Shown piece after piece: positions 44,041 through 53,426 of a stretch of 64,000 nt of DNA. This DNA comes from Achromobacter deleyi (GTDB lineage: Bacteria > Pseudomonadota > Gammaproteobacteria > Burkholderiales > Burkholderiaceae_B), in NCBI RefSeq assembly GCF_902859705.1, contig NZ_CADIJO010000011.1:62001-126000 (forward strand), written 5' to 3'. How positions within the stretch are numbered: the stretch's first letter is position 1; each line of letters opens with the position of its first letter. The position numbers were made by a program, and so were the translations under genes. Under the pieces are notes generated by a model that saw nothing but the letters and a program-made list of their open reading frames with translations, did no database searches and was not told the origin of the DNA.

Positions 44041-44810
44041 ACGCCCCGCTTCCCCTGGCCGGCAAGCGCGGCCTGGTCACCGGCATCGCCAACGCCGACT
44101 CCATCGCCTGGGGCTGCGCCAAGGCCTTTCGCGCCCTGGGCGCGGAACTGGCGGTGACCTACCTGAACGACAAGGCGCGGCCGCACGTCGAACCGCTGGC
44201 GCGGCAAGTGGATGCGTCCCTGTTGATGCCGCTGGACCTGCTGCAGGATGGCCAGCTCGAAGCCGTGTTCAGCCGCATCACCGAACAATGGGGCGGGCTG
44301 GACTTCGTGCTGCACTCCATTGCCTACGCCCCGCGCGACGACCTGCATGGCCGCGTCACGGATTGCTCGCGCGCCGGCTTCCTGCAGGCCATGGACGTCT
44401 CGTGCTGGTCGTTCATCCGCATGGCCAAGCTGGCCGAGCCCCTGATGCCGGGCGGCGGCGCACTGTTCTGCATGAGCTACTACGGCTCGCAGATGGTGGT
44501 GGAGCACTACAACATGATGGGTCCGGTCAAGGCCGCGCTGGAATCGGCGACGCGCTACCTGGCCGCCGAACTCGGCCCCCAGGGCATCCGCGTGCACGCC
44601 ATTTCACCCGGCCCGCTGAAGACCCGCGCCGCCTCGGGCATCCATGAATTCGACGCCTTGCTGGACCGCGCCCAGGCCAAGGCCCCGGCGCGCAGTTTGG
44701 TGTCCATCGACGATGTGGGCGAGGCCACCGCCTGGCTCGCCACCGATGCCGCCCGCTTGATGACCGGGCAGACCTTGTATATCGACGGCGGGTATCACAT
44801 CATCGATTGA
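44037..44810 (+). CDS. fabI: Enoyl-ACP reductase FabI
   Basis: 257-residue SDR that reduces trans-2-enoyl-ACP with NADH. The catalytic set Tyr148, Tyr158 and Lys165 corresponds to E. coli Tyr146/156/163, within SYYGSQMVVEHYNMMGPVK. The cofactor loop is GLVTGIANADSIAWG. It is last in the low-oxygen operon and may be a second FabI beside a housekeeping copy elsewhere. Confidence 0.93.
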   Translation: MNAPLPLAGKRGLVTGIANADSIAWGCAKAFRALGAELAVTYLNDKARPHVEPLARQVDASLLMPLDLLQDGQLEAVFSRITEQWGGLDFVLHSIAYAPRDDLHGRVTDCSRAGFLQAMDVSCWSFIRMAKLAEPLMPGGGALFCMSYYGSQMVVEHYNMMGPVKAALESATRYLAAELGPQGIRVHAISPGPLKTRAASGIHEFDALLDRAQAKAPARSLVSIDDVGEATAWLATDAARLMTGQTLYIDGGYHIID

Positions 44811-44870
44811 GGCGCGCCGGCATGCTTATGCCGGTATGCAGGTCGCAGCCGGCCACGCGCCACGCATTCG

Positions 44871-46562
44871 TCAGCTCAGCGTGGCCGGCGCCGGCCCCTG
44901 GCGCCAACGTTCGATGGCTTCGACCGCCTGCTCGGGGCTGGCGAAAATCTTGTCGCGCCCGATCCGATCCGCCAGGCCCGAGCGATCCAGCGCCATGCGG
45001 AACTGGCCGTGCCCGCCGGCCACCAGCAGCACCATGCCACGGTCGCGCAATTCGCGCCGCAATTCATACAAAGCCTCGATCGCGTCGGCATCCGCCTGCG
45101 TCATCGCCTCGGCGTCCAGCACGAACCACGTCGCGTCCCCCGCCTGCTCGATGACTTCACGCGCACGCCGCCGGAACGCATCCGCATTGAAGAACCACAC
45201 CGACGACTCGAACAGCCAGATCACCGTGCCCGGCACCGGCTGCGCCTGGGGGTTCAAATGCATCTTGCCCAGCACCGACTCGCCCGGCAGGCGGCCCAGC
45301 AAGGCGTCGCGCGGATTGCCCGACACGTACATCGCGTACAGCAACGTGGCGCCCACCGACACCGCCACGCCCTGCAGCACGCCAAAGCCCACCACCCCCA
45401 CTGCTGCCAGGATCCCAAAGGCCAGCTCGATGCGCGAAATGCGGGCCAGCCGCAGGAAGGCCTGCCCATCGAACAGGCTGACCGCCGCCAGCAGCAGAAT
45501 CGCCGACAGCACCGCCTGCGGCAGCCAATACAGCGGCGCGCTCAGCAAGCCCACCACCACCGCCAGCGCCGCCGCCGCGCTCACCCCCACTAGCGGCGAC
45601 GAACCGCCTGCTGCCAGCCCCACCGCCGTGCGCGAATCCGCGCCCGTCACCACGAAGCCCTGAAACAGCCCGGCCATCACATTGGCCGCGCCAAAGCCCA
45701 CCAGTTCGCGGTTCGGGTCCACATGCTCGCCCGTGCGCGCCGCGAAACTGCGCGCCGTCACGATGCCGCTGGAAAAGCTCACCACCAGCACCCCGGCCGC
45801 GCCCAGCAGAATGTTGTCCACCCCTTCCAGCCGCACCGGCAGGCTCAATGCCGGCAAGCCCGCCGGCACCTCGCCCACCACCGCGATGCCCAGGCTGGGA
45901 AAATCGAACAGCCAGGACAGCAAGCACGCGCCCACCACCAGCAGGATCGGCCCCGGCCACGTCGGCCGCCAGCGCTTGACCGCCACCAGCAACAGGCACG
46001 ACACCACGCCCAGGCACAGGGTCGGAATACGGATCTCGGACATCCGGCGCGACAGCTCCAGGAACGGATGCACCAGCCCGCTGTTGCGCAGCCCCACCCC
46101 CGTCAACCCGCTCAGCTGCGACAGCGCCAGCGTCACCGCCACCCCCGCCATATAGCCGATCAGCACCGGCCGCGACAGCAGATTCGCCAACACCCCCAGC
46201 CGCAACACTCGCGCCACCAGGCAGCCCACGCCCACCGTCAACGCAATGCCCGTCGCCGCCACCAGCCGGTCCTCGGGCGTCGTCAGCGCCATACCCGTCA
46301 GCGTCGCCGCGATCAGCGTGCAGGTTGCCGTGTCCGGCCCCACGATCAGCGTGCGCGACGAGCCGAACAACGCGTAGCCCAGCATCCCCGCGATCGCCGC
46401 CCACAACCCCGCCACCGGCGGCACCCCCATCATCGCTGCGTAGGCCAGCCCCACCGGCAACGCCACCGCCGCCACGCTCAGGCCGGCCGTCACATCACGG
46501 CCCGCGGACTCCCGCGTGATGCCGCGGAAATTATTCAGGCCAGGAAGAAAACGTAGATTCAT
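44871..46562 (-). CDS. SulP-family anion transporter with STAS domain
   Basis: 563 residues. The membrane part has the SulP repeat structure (DVTAGLSVAAVALPVGLAYA, about 23-42; GADSRTAVGLAAGGSSPLVG). The C-terminal STAS domain (about 440-555) holds WFVLDAEAMTQADADAIEAL. Sulfate, bicarbonate or dicarboxylates are possible substrates; without a carbonic anhydrase or other partner nearby none is preferred. Confidence 0.9.
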   Translation of the reverse strand: MNLRFLPGLNNFRGITRESAGRDVTAGLSVAAVALPVGLAYAAMMGVPPVAGLWAAIAGMLGYALFGSSRTLIVGPDTATCTLIAATLTGMALTTPEDRLVAATGIALTVGVGCLVARVLRLGVLANLLSRPVLIGYMAGVAVTLALSQLSGLTGVGLRNSGLVHPFLELSRRMSEIRIPTLCLGVVSCLLLVAVKRWRPTWPGPILLVVGACLLSWLFDFPSLGIAVVGEVPAGLPALSLPVRLEGVDNILLGAAGVLVVSFSSGIVTARSFAARTGEHVDPNRELVGFGAANVMAGLFQGFVVTGADSRTAVGLAAGGSSPLVGVSAAAALAVVVGLLSAPLYWLPQAVLSAILLLAAVSLFDGQAFLRLARISRIELAFGILAAVGVVGFGVLQGVAVSVGATLLYAMYVSGNPRDALLGRLPGESVLGKMHLNPQAQPVPGTVIWLFESSVWFFNADAFRRRAREVIEQAGDATWFVLDAEAMTQADADAIEALYELRRELRDRGMVLLVAGGHGQFRMALDRSGLADRIGRDKIFASPEQAVEAIERWRQGPAPATLS

Positions 46563-46850
46563 GGAGCGGCAAGGCAGGCAGAAAACCGAAAGAAAACCGC
46601 GGCGCGCGGGCGAGCGACAAGCCTACACCAGCCGCGTCCCCAATACCTGTCGCCAGATCAAACCCGCGCGGCCGCTTCATTCCCAAAAGGAATCGATTTC
46701 CTTAACTATTTATCCCTTTTTATCAACTTCCCGATTGCGTAGAGTCGTGCTCACAACAAACGCGGCCTCACCGCCGCTCCCTGGGCCGCCCGTCCGGCCC
46801 CGGAACAACAGCGCGGCCCGCCCACCCGCCGTCCGCGCACAGGAGACTCC

Positions 46851-47840
46851 ATGCCCCACGCAGTCCTGCGTCGCGCCGCGCGCGCGCTCGCCCTGGCCAC
46901 GCTCGCCCTCGGCGCCGCCGCCCCCGCCCTGTCCCAGGCCCAGTCCTACCCCGACCGCCCCATCAAGCTCGTCGTGCCCTGGCCCCCCGGCGGCGCCACC
47001 GACGCCCTGGGCCGCATGCTTGCCCAACGCCTGACCGAGCGCCTCGGCCAGACCGTCATCGTCGACAACAAAGCCGGCGCCGGCGGCAACATCGGCACCG
47101 CCTCCTTCGTGCGCGAAAAGCCCGACGGCTACACCCTGCTCGTCGCCACCAGCTCCACCAACGCCGCCAATCCCCACCTCTACAGCCGGCTGGGCTTCGA
47201 CCCCATCAAGGACTTCACCCCCGTCGCCTTCGTCGCCGAAATCCCCAACATCCTCGAAGTCCCCAAACAGTCCCCCTACCACTCCGTCCGCGACCTGCTG
47301 GATGCCGCCCGCGCCGCCCCCGGCAAACTCAACTACGGCTCCGGCGGCGTCGGCTCGTCCCAGCACCTGGCCGGCGCCATGTTCAAGTCCCGCACCGGCA
47401 TCGACATCCTCCACATCCCCTACAAAGGCAGCGGTCCCGCCGTCTCCGACCTCCTGGCCGGCCAGGTCGACATGATGATCGACACCGGCTCCCTCGCCCA
47501 GGTCCAGGCCGGCGCCCTGCGCGCCCTCGCCGTCGCCTCCCGCCAACGCCTGCCCGCCCTGCCCGACGTCCCCACCTTCGCCGAAGCCGGCATCGCCGAC
47601 ATGCACGCCTCCGCCTGGTACGGCATCGTCGCCCCCGCTGGCACCCCCACCGCCATCGTCGACCGCCTGAACCAGGACATCAACGCCATCACCGCCTCGC
47701 CCGATATGCGTCAACGCATGGAGGCCATGGGCGCCCTCGTCCCCGCCGGCCAGCCCCCCGACGCCTTCGGCGAATTCATGCGCACGGAAATCGACCGCTA
47801 CGGCGCGATCGTGAAGCTGTCAGGCGCAAAGATGGAGTAA
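46851..47840 (+). CDS. Bug-family tripartite tricarboxylate substrate-binding protein (2)
   Basis: 329 residues. Signal peptide to about residue 30 (SQAQS), then YPDRPIKLVVPWPPGGATDA and VDNKAGAGGNIG. GILHIPYKGS-like IDILHIPYKGSGPAVSDLLA is also typical. It stands alone without TctA/B. Third codon positions are strikingly C-rich (many CTC, GTC, ATC, CCC codons) compared with neighbours that favour CTG and GTG. The ligand is unknown. Confidence 0.92.
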   Translation: MPHAVLRRAARALALATLALGAAAPALSQAQSYPDRPIKLVVPWPPGGATDALGRMLAQRLTERLGQTVIVDNKAGAGGNIGTASFVREKPDGYTLLVATSSTNAANPHLYSRLGFDPIKDFTPVAFVAEIPNILEVPKQSPYHSVRDLLDAARAAPGKLNYGSGGVGSSQHLAGAMFKSRTGIDILHIPYKGSGPAVSDLLAGQVDMMIDTGSLAQVQAGALRALAVASRQRLPALPDVPTFAEAGIADMHASAWYGIVAPAGTPTAIVDRLNQDINAITASPDMRQRMEAMGALVPAGQPPDAFGEFMRTEIDRYGAIVKLSGAKME

Positions 47841-47920
47841 AGGCGCAAGCAAAGAATCGCCACCCGGCGTAGCGAGCCACCAAGCAGCGCACGACATCGT
47901 TCAGCCCCCCACCTCCACAA

Positions 47921-48240
47921 GCGCGCAGCGCACATCGCCCCGACGCCCCACCGCACGTATGCCAGGACCGGCCGCCCGCGTGGCCGGTCCTGGCGGGCCC
48001 CGCAAACCTCTCCACATGCCATTGACCCAACAACGCCACAAGCCAAGACGCCCGTAGCCCGGGGCGGCGGCTGGCAGGGCGTCGAGCAACCTCGATGCGC
48101 CCGAGGGAATCTGAAGGAGGAGCCGCAGGCTCGGACGAAGATGACGACGGGGCAGTCCGGAGCGAAGGCTCCGGACCGCAATCGTGGGCGCTCGACGCCC
48201 TGCCAGCCGCCGCCCCGGGCGACCTACGAAGCACCAGTGC
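47921..48240. repeat. Structured intergenic element, copy 1
   Basis: A 320-bp element in the 487-bp gap between the second Bug gene and pgk. Its parts in order are: a GCGCGCAGCGC block; a hairpin with arms 47962-47973 and 47982-47993 and loop GCCCGCGT; a CTGGCGGGC block; then a perfect 29-bp inverted repeat (48058-48086 and 48191-48219) enclosing a 104-nt core. The core holds a GAGCC-gca-GGCTC hairpin and a GTCCGGAGC-gaag-GCTCCGGAC hairpin. Core, loops and the CCTACGAAGCACC end are shared with copy 2 at 60.6 kb, but the stems differ and stay paired. Strand and function are unknown. Confidence 0.8.
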
Positions 48241-48271
48241 GACAAGCCAAGACAAAACAACCATAACGACC

Positions 48272-48300
48272 AAAAAAAACCGCTCCAAAAGGAGCGGCTT
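48272..48300 (-). terminator. Rho-independent terminator after pgk
   Basis: On the minus strand CCGCTCC-TTTT-GGAGCGG is followed by eight T. It lies 28 bp after the pgk stop and separates pgk from the structured element. Confidence 0.92.
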
Positions 48301-48327
48301 TCATCAAGCAGACACCAAGCAAAACGC

Positions 48328-49521
48328 TTACTTGGCCCGCTCCTGCAGCACGGCCACCGCCGGCAACGTCTTGCCTTCCAGGAATTCCAGGAAAGCCCCG
48401 CCCCCGGTCGAGATGTAGCCCACCTGCTCGGAAATCCCGTACTTCGCAATCGCAGCCAGCGTATCGCCGCCACCCGCAATCGAGAATCCGTCCGAGTCGG
48501 CAATCGCCTGCGCCACCACCTTCGTGCCATTGGCGAACTGATCGAACTCGAACACGCCCACCGGGCCGTTCCACACGATCGTGCCGGCTTGCTTCAGGAT
48601 CGCGGCCAGCTGCTCGGCCGTCTGCGGTCCGATATCCAGGATCATGTCGTCTGCCGCCACCGCGTCGGCCGCCTTCACCGTCGCCTCGGCATCCGCCCCG
48701 AACGACTTCGCGCACACCACGTCCACCGGAATCGGCACATCCGCGCCGCGCTGCTTCATCAGCTCGATCACCGCGCGCGCCTGATCCACCTGGTCCGGTT
48801 CCGCCAGCGACTTGCCGATCGACAATCCGGCCGCCAGCATGAACGTATTCGCGATGCCGCCGCCCACCACCAGCTGGTCCACCTTGTCCGCCAGCGACTG
48901 CAGGATCGACAGCTTCGTCGACACCTTCGAACCGCCCACGATCGCCACCAGCGGGCGCTTCGGCTCGTGCAGCGCACGGCCCAGCGCATCCAGCTCGGCT
49001 TCCAGCAGCGGGCCCGCGCAAGCCACCGGCGCGAAACGCGCGATGCCGTGCGTCGTGGCCTCGGCCCGGTGCGCCGTGCCGAACGCGTCGTTCACGTACA
49101 CATCACACAGCGCCGCCATCTTGCGCGACAGCGCCTCGTCGTCTTTCTTCTCGCCCACGTTCACGCGGCAGTTTTCCAGCAGCACCACCAGACCCGGCTC
49201 GACCTTCACGCCGTCCACCCAGTTTTGCACCAGCGGCACCGGCATGCCCAGCAGTTCGGACAGGCGCTGCCCCACCTTCGCCAACGAATCGGCTTCGGTC
49301 AGCACGCCTTCTTTCGGGCGGCCCAGATGGGACGTCACCATCACCGCGGCGCCGGCGTCCAGCGCCAGGCGGATGCCGGGCACCGAGGCGCGGATGCGGG
49401 TATCTTCGGAAATGCGGCCGGCATCATCGAACGGCACGTTCAGATCGGCGCGGATGAACACGCGCTTGCCGGACAGGGCGCCGGCCTTGGCCAGCGCGGA
49501 CAGGGTATTGACCTTGGACAT
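48328..49521 (-). CDS. pgk: Phosphoglycerate kinase
   Basis: 397 residues. Interconverts 1,3-bisphosphoglycerate and 3-phosphoglycerate with ATP. The [10 protein letters not shown] segment (about 24-33), SHLGRPK (about 64-70) and the C-terminal GGGDTLAA nucleotide motif are intact. It follows gap by about 95 bp that hold a long hairpin. It belongs with gap and tkt in one minus-strand block. Confidence 0.97.
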   Translation of the reverse strand: MSKVNTLSALAKAGALSGKRVFIRADLNVPFDDAGRISEDTRIRASVPGIRLALDAGAAVMVTSHLGRPKEGVLTEADSLAKVGQRLSELLGMPVPLVQNWVDGVKVEPGLVVLLENCRVNVGEKKDDEALSRKMAALCDVYVNDAFGTAHRAEATTHGIARFAPVACAGPLLEAELDALGRALHEPKRPLVAIVGGSKVSTKLSILQSLADKVDQLVVGGGIANTFMLAAGLSIGKSLAEPDQVDQARAVIELMKQRGADVPIPVDVVCAKSFGADAEATVKAADAVAADDMILDIGPQTAEQLAAILKQAGTIVWNGPVGVFEFDQFANGTKVVAQAIADSDGFSIAGGGDTLAAIAKYGISEQVGYISTGGGAFLEFLEGKTLPAVAVLQERAK

Positions 49522-49549
49522 ATGCTTTGCTTCCTACAGTTGGCGAACA

Positions 49550-49599
49550 AAGGGGACGAACCCGCTTTCCGCTTGGGCGGAAAACCCGTTCGTCCCCTT
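49550..49599 (-). other. Long hairpin in the gap-pgk spacer
   Basis: AAGGGGACGAAC (49550-49561) pairs perfectly with GTTCGTCCCCTT (49588-49599); inside, TTTCCGC/GCGGAAA forms a second stem. It lies between the gap stop and the pgk start. There is no T-run, so it may be an mRNA processing or stability site or a partial block that sets the gap:pgk ratio. Confidence 0.55.
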
Positions 49600-49616
49600 C
49601 GGCCTGACAGCGATGC

Positions 49617-50627
49617 TTACTTGGCCGACATCAGCGCGACGGTGGTGTCGAGCATGCGGTTCGAGAAGCCCCATTCGTTGTCGTACCAGGACGACACCTT
49701 CACCAGGCGGCCCGAGACCTTGGTCAGCGACGCGTCAACGGTGCTGGAGGCCGGGTTGTGGTTGTAGTCCACCGAGACCAGGGGTTCGGTGTTGTAGTCC
49801 AGGATGCCCTTGAGCGCGCCTTCCGAAGCGTCCTTCAGGATCTTGTTCACTTCTTCGGCGGTCGTGTCGCGGCTGGCCACGAACGACAGGTCGACCAGCG
49901 ACACGTTGATGGTCGGGACGCGGATGGCGTAGCCGTCCAGCTTGCCGTTCAGTTCCGGCAGCACCAGGCCCACGGCGGCGGCAGCGCCGGTCTTGGTGGG
50001 GATCATGCTCATCGTGGCCGAACGCGCGCGGCGCAGGTCTTCGTGGTAGACGTCGGTCAGGACCTGGTCGTTGGTGTAGGCGTGGACGGTCGTCATCAGG
50101 CCGTTTTCCAGGCCCAGCTTGTCGTTCAGCGGCTTGACCAGCGGGGCCAGGCAGTTGGTGGTGCACGACGCGTTCGAGATGACGGTGTCGGTGGCCTTGA
50201 GCACGCCGTGGTTCACGCCGTACACGACGGTGGCGTCAACGTCCTTGCCGCCCGGAGCCGAAATGATGACTTTCTTGGCACCGCCCTTGATGTGGGCGCC
50301 GGCCTTTTCCTTGGTGGTGAAAAAGCCCGTGCACTCCAGCACCACGTCGACCTTCAGCTCGCCCCAGGGCAGCTCGGCCGGGTTGCGGTTGGCCAGCACG
50401 CGGATCTTGTCGCCGTTGACGACCATGAATTCGCCGTCGACTTCGACCGTGCCCGGGAACTTGCCGTGGGCGGTGTCGTAGCGGGTCAGGTGGGCGTTCG
50501 TCTTGGGATCGCCCAGGTCGTTGATGGCGACGATTTCGATATCGTGCTTCTTGCCACCTTCGTAGTGGGCACGCAGGATGTTGCGGCCGATGCGACCGTA
50601 ACCGTTGATGGCGACGCGAATAGTCAT
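49617..50627 (-). CDS. gap: Glyceraldehyde-3-phosphate dehydrogenase, type I
   Basis: 336 residues. The Rossmann start is [10 protein letters not shown], the catalytic Cys155 lies in SNASCTTNC, and the phosphate-site segment is [20 protein letters not shown](H) use is likely from the NDLGD sequence with Asp after strand 2. It lies 15 bp after the tkt stop and is followed by pgk. GGAG stands before the ATG. Confidence 0.97.
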   Translation of the reverse strand: MTIRVAINGYGRIGRNILRAHYEGGKKHDIEIVAINDLGDPKTNAHLTRYDTAHGKFPGTVEVDGEFMVVNGDKIRVLANRNPAELPWGELKVDVVLECTGFFTTKEKAGAHIKGGAKKVIISAPGGKDVDATVVYGVNHGVLKATDTVISNASCTTNCLAPLVKPLNDKLGLENGLMTTVHAYTNDQVLTDVYHEDLRRARSATMSMIPTKTGAAAAVGLVLPELNGKLDGYAIRVPTINVSLVDLSFVASRDTTAEEVNKILKDASEGALKGILDYNTEPLVSVDYNHNPASSTVDASLTKVSGRLVKVSSWYDNEWGFSNRMLDTTVALMSAK

Positions 50628-50642
50628 GACTAAGCTCCTTTT

Positions 50643-52679
50643 TTACAAAACTTGGCGGACGGTCTCGGCCACCTTGTCGGCGGTCAGCCCGAAGAACTTG
50701 AACAGCGCGCCGGCCGGGGCGGACTCGCCGTAGCGGTCAATGCCGACCACCGCGCCTTCCAGGCCTACGTACTTGTGCCAGAAGGCGGTCACGCCGGCTT
50801 CGACAGCCACGCGCGGCAGGCCCTTGGGCAGCACCGATTGCTTCCAGGCGGCGTCCTGGCGGTCGAACACGTCGGTGCTGGGCATGGAAACCACACGCAC
50901 CGCGATGCCGTCCTTGGCCAGCTGGGCCTGCGCGTCCAGCGCGATGGCCACTTCAGAACCGGTGGCGATGATGACGGCGCGGGCGCCTTCGGCATCGCGC
51001 AGCACATAGCCGCCGCGGGCGATGGCGTCCACGGTGGCGGCATCGCGCGGCACGAACGGCAGGTTCTGGCGCGACAGCAACAGGGCCGTCGGGCCGCCGT
51101 CATGCACGTCCATGCCGATGCTGGTCGGGCGCGTCACGGCGGCGTTCCAGGCCACGGCGGTTTCGGCCGTGTCGCAAGGACGCCAGAGCGACAGGTTGGG
51201 GATCAGGCGCAGGCTGGCCGCGTGCTCGATCGATTGGTGGGTAGGGCCATCTTCGCCCAGGCCGATCGAATCGTGCGTGAACACGTGCACCACGCGCTGC
51301 TTCATCAGCGCAGCCATGCGGATGGCGTTGCGCGAGTAGTCCGAGAACGTCAGGAACGTGCCGCCGAACGGCAGGTAGCCGCCATGCAGGGCCACGCCGT
51401 TCATGATGGCGGCCATGCCGAATTCGCGCACGCCGTAGTTGATGTGGCGGCCGAACTGGATGCCCTTGTCGCCGGCGCGAACGGCGGCCACGCCCTTCCA
51501 GTCGGTGAAGTTCGAGCCGGTCAGGTCGGCCGAGCCGCCCAGCATTTCCGGCAGCGCGGCGGCCAGCGCCGTGATGGCGAACTGCGAAGCCTTGCGGGTG
51601 GCGACGGTTTCGGCCTTTTCCAGCGTGCTGTTCAGGAATGCCTGGAACTGCTCGGCGTAGCCGGCGGGCATTTCGCCCTTCATGCGGCGGGTGAACTCGG
51701 CAGCCTCGACCGGGAACGCGGCGGCGTAGGCGTCGAACGCCGACTGCCATTCGGCCTGCGCGGCGGCGCCCGTCTTGCGGCCGTCCCAGCCGTCGTAGAC
51801 GTCTTGCGGAATCTGGAAGGGTTCGGCCGACCAGCCCAGCGCGGCGCGGGTGGCGGCGATTTCGTCCTTGCCCAGCGGGGCGCCGTGCACGTTGTGGGTG
51901 CCGGCCATGTTGGGCGAACCCTTGCCGATGACGGTGCGGCAGACGATCAGCGTGGGCTTTTCCGATTGCGCGCGGGCTGCCTTGATGGCGGCGTCCACGG
52001 CGGCGGCGTCGTGGCCGTCGATGCCGCGGATGACGTTCCAGCCGTAGCCTTCGAAGCGCTTGGCCGTGTCGTCGGCGAACCAGTGTTCGACGTGGCCGTC
52101 GATGGAAATGCCGTTGTCGTCGTACAGCACGACCAGCTTGGACAACTTGAGCGTGCCGGCCAGCGAGCACACTTCATGCGAGATGCCTTCCATCAGGCAG
52201 CCGTCGCCCGTGAAGGCGTAGGTGTGGTGGTCGACGATGGTGTGGCCGGGCTTGTTGAATTCAGCGGCCAGCAGCGCTTCGGCCAGCGCCATGCCCACGG
52301 CATTGCCCAGGCCCTGGCCCAGCGGGCCGGTGGTGGTTTCCACGCCCGGGGTGATGCCCACTTCGGGGTGGCCCGGCGTCTTGGAATGCAGCTGGCGGAA
52401 ATTCTTGAGTTCTTCGATCGGCAGATCGTAGCCCGTCAGGTGCAGCAGGGCGTAGATCAGCATCGAGCCGTGGCCGTTGGACAGCACGAAGCGGTCGCGG
52501 TTGGCCCAGGCGGGATCCTTGGGGTTGTGGCGCAGGTTGCCGATCCAGAGGGCCTGGGCGATTTCCGCCATGCCCATGGGAGCACCCGGGTGCCCGGAGT
52601 TCGCTTGTTGCACGGCATCCATCGCGAGGGCGCGGATGGCATCCGCCAAGGCAAGTTTAGGGGCGGTCGGATTGCTCAT
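50643..52679 (-). CDS. tkt: Transketolase
   Basis: 678 residues. Thiamine diphosphate enzyme of the pentose phosphate and Calvin pathways. Motifs: [12 protein letters not shown] (about 28-39), the TPP/Mg signature [12 protein letters not shown] (about 156-167), and the ribose-site [14 protein letters not shown] (about 468-481). The start at 52679 matches the family; an extension to 52748 does not. It is the first gene of the tkt-gap-pgk block. Confidence 0.97.
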   Translation of the reverse strand: MSNPTAPKLALADAIRALAMDAVQQANSGHPGAPMGMAEIAQALWIGNLRHNPKDPAWANRDRFVLSNGHGSMLIYALLHLTGYDLPIEELKNFRQLHSKTPGHPEVGITPGVETTTGPLGQGLGNAVGMALAEALLAAEFNKPGHTIVDHHTYAFTGDGCLMEGISHEVCSLAGTLKLSKLVVLYDDNGISIDGHVEHWFADDTAKRFEGYGWNVIRGIDGHDAAAVDAAIKAARAQSEKPTLIVCRTVIGKGSPNMAGTHNVHGAPLGKDEIAATRAALGWSAEPFQIPQDVYDGWDGRKTGAAAQAEWQSAFDAYAAAFPVEAAEFTRRMKGEMPAGYAEQFQAFLNSTLEKAETVATRKASQFAITALAAALPEMLGGSADLTGSNFTDWKGVAAVRAGDKGIQFGRHINYGVREFGMAAIMNGVALHGGYLPFGGTFLTFSDYSRNAIRMAALMKQRVVHVFTHDSIGLGEDGPTHQSIEHAASLRLIPNLSLWRPCDTAETAVAWNAAVTRPTSIGMDVHDGGPTALLLSRQNLPFVPRDAATVDAIARGGYVLRDAEGARAVIIATGSEVAIALDAQAQLAKDGIAVRVVSMPSTDVFDRQDAAWKQSVLPKGLPRVAVEAGVTAFWHKYVGLEGAVVGIDRYGESAPAGALFKFFGLTADKVAETVRQVL

Positions 52680-52928
52680 TCGGAAGGCTCTTTGAAGCTG
52701 GCGCGCCCACGCAGGAAATGGGGGCCAGTTGAGTAGGTTGCGAAGCAAAAGATTTTAGCATCCGGGGCCTCCCCCCCTGCCATCGGGCGCCGGCACGAGC
52801 CAAATGGGCGCATTCTCGGGGAAATGCGCGGGCGCAAGCCCGAAAATGATGGGGTAGAAGCCACAATTGCGGCGAGGCGGTCCGAGATTCATGATGGCTG
52901 CCTGTATCTGCACCGGAAGCCCTCTAAG

Positions 52929-53351
52929 ATGAACCGCATGTTGAACGTCACCCTGCCCGTCGAAGGCATCATGGCACTACGCAATGCGCTGGGCGAAGAG
53001 CAGGCCATTGCCATTGCCCATTCCCTGGAACTCGCCCAGATCCGGGGCGAGGCCGAACTGGCGGCCGCGTTGCGGCAAGAGTGGCAAAAGGAACTGGCAA
53101 ACGCCGTCGCCCCCCTCGCCCGGCGCGAGGAAATACAGGAACTTCGCCGCGAAATCGCCAAGCTGCCCAACCGCGAAGAACTCAAGCGCTTCGCCACTCA
53201 CGAAGACCTGTCAGAACTGCGCAGCCAATTCCTGCGCCTGGACAAAAAGATGACCGTGGGCTTCCTGGTCCTCCTGGCGCTCAATCTCACTTCCAACACC
53301 CCACTCTTCATCGAATGGGGAACCAAAGTGGTAGGCTACGCGCTCAAGTAG
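52929..53351 (+). CDS. Coiled-coil protein with a C-terminal membrane helix
   Basis: 140 residues. A long heptad-rich helix (about 25-105) holds many E/R/L pairs (RREEIQELRREIAKLPNREE), followed by a membrane helix (MTVGFLVLLALNL, about 107-119). It resembles small DUF1640-like tail-anchored coiled-coil proteins, with low certainty. The start at 52929 is chosen; 52938 is also possible. It diverges from tkt. Confidence 0.65.
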   Translation: MNRMLNVTLPVEGIMALRNALGEEQAIAIAHSLELAQIRGEAELAAALRQEWQKELANAVAPLARREEIQELRREIAKLPNREELKRFATHEDLSELRSQFLRLDKKMTVGFLVLLALNLTSNTPLFIEWGTKVVGYALK

Positions 53352-53426
53352 CCCGGGGATACCGTCACCTGAAATACGCCAGGTCGCCGCCCCTGCCCTT
53401 CGCCCGTTTCCGTTGCTGCAACGCCC

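Noticed and set aside
47841-48327. Insertion sequence or transposon at the structured element
   Set aside because: There is no transposase frame, and the inverted arms lie around an inner core rather than at the outer ends of the conserved region. No target-site duplication could be recognised.
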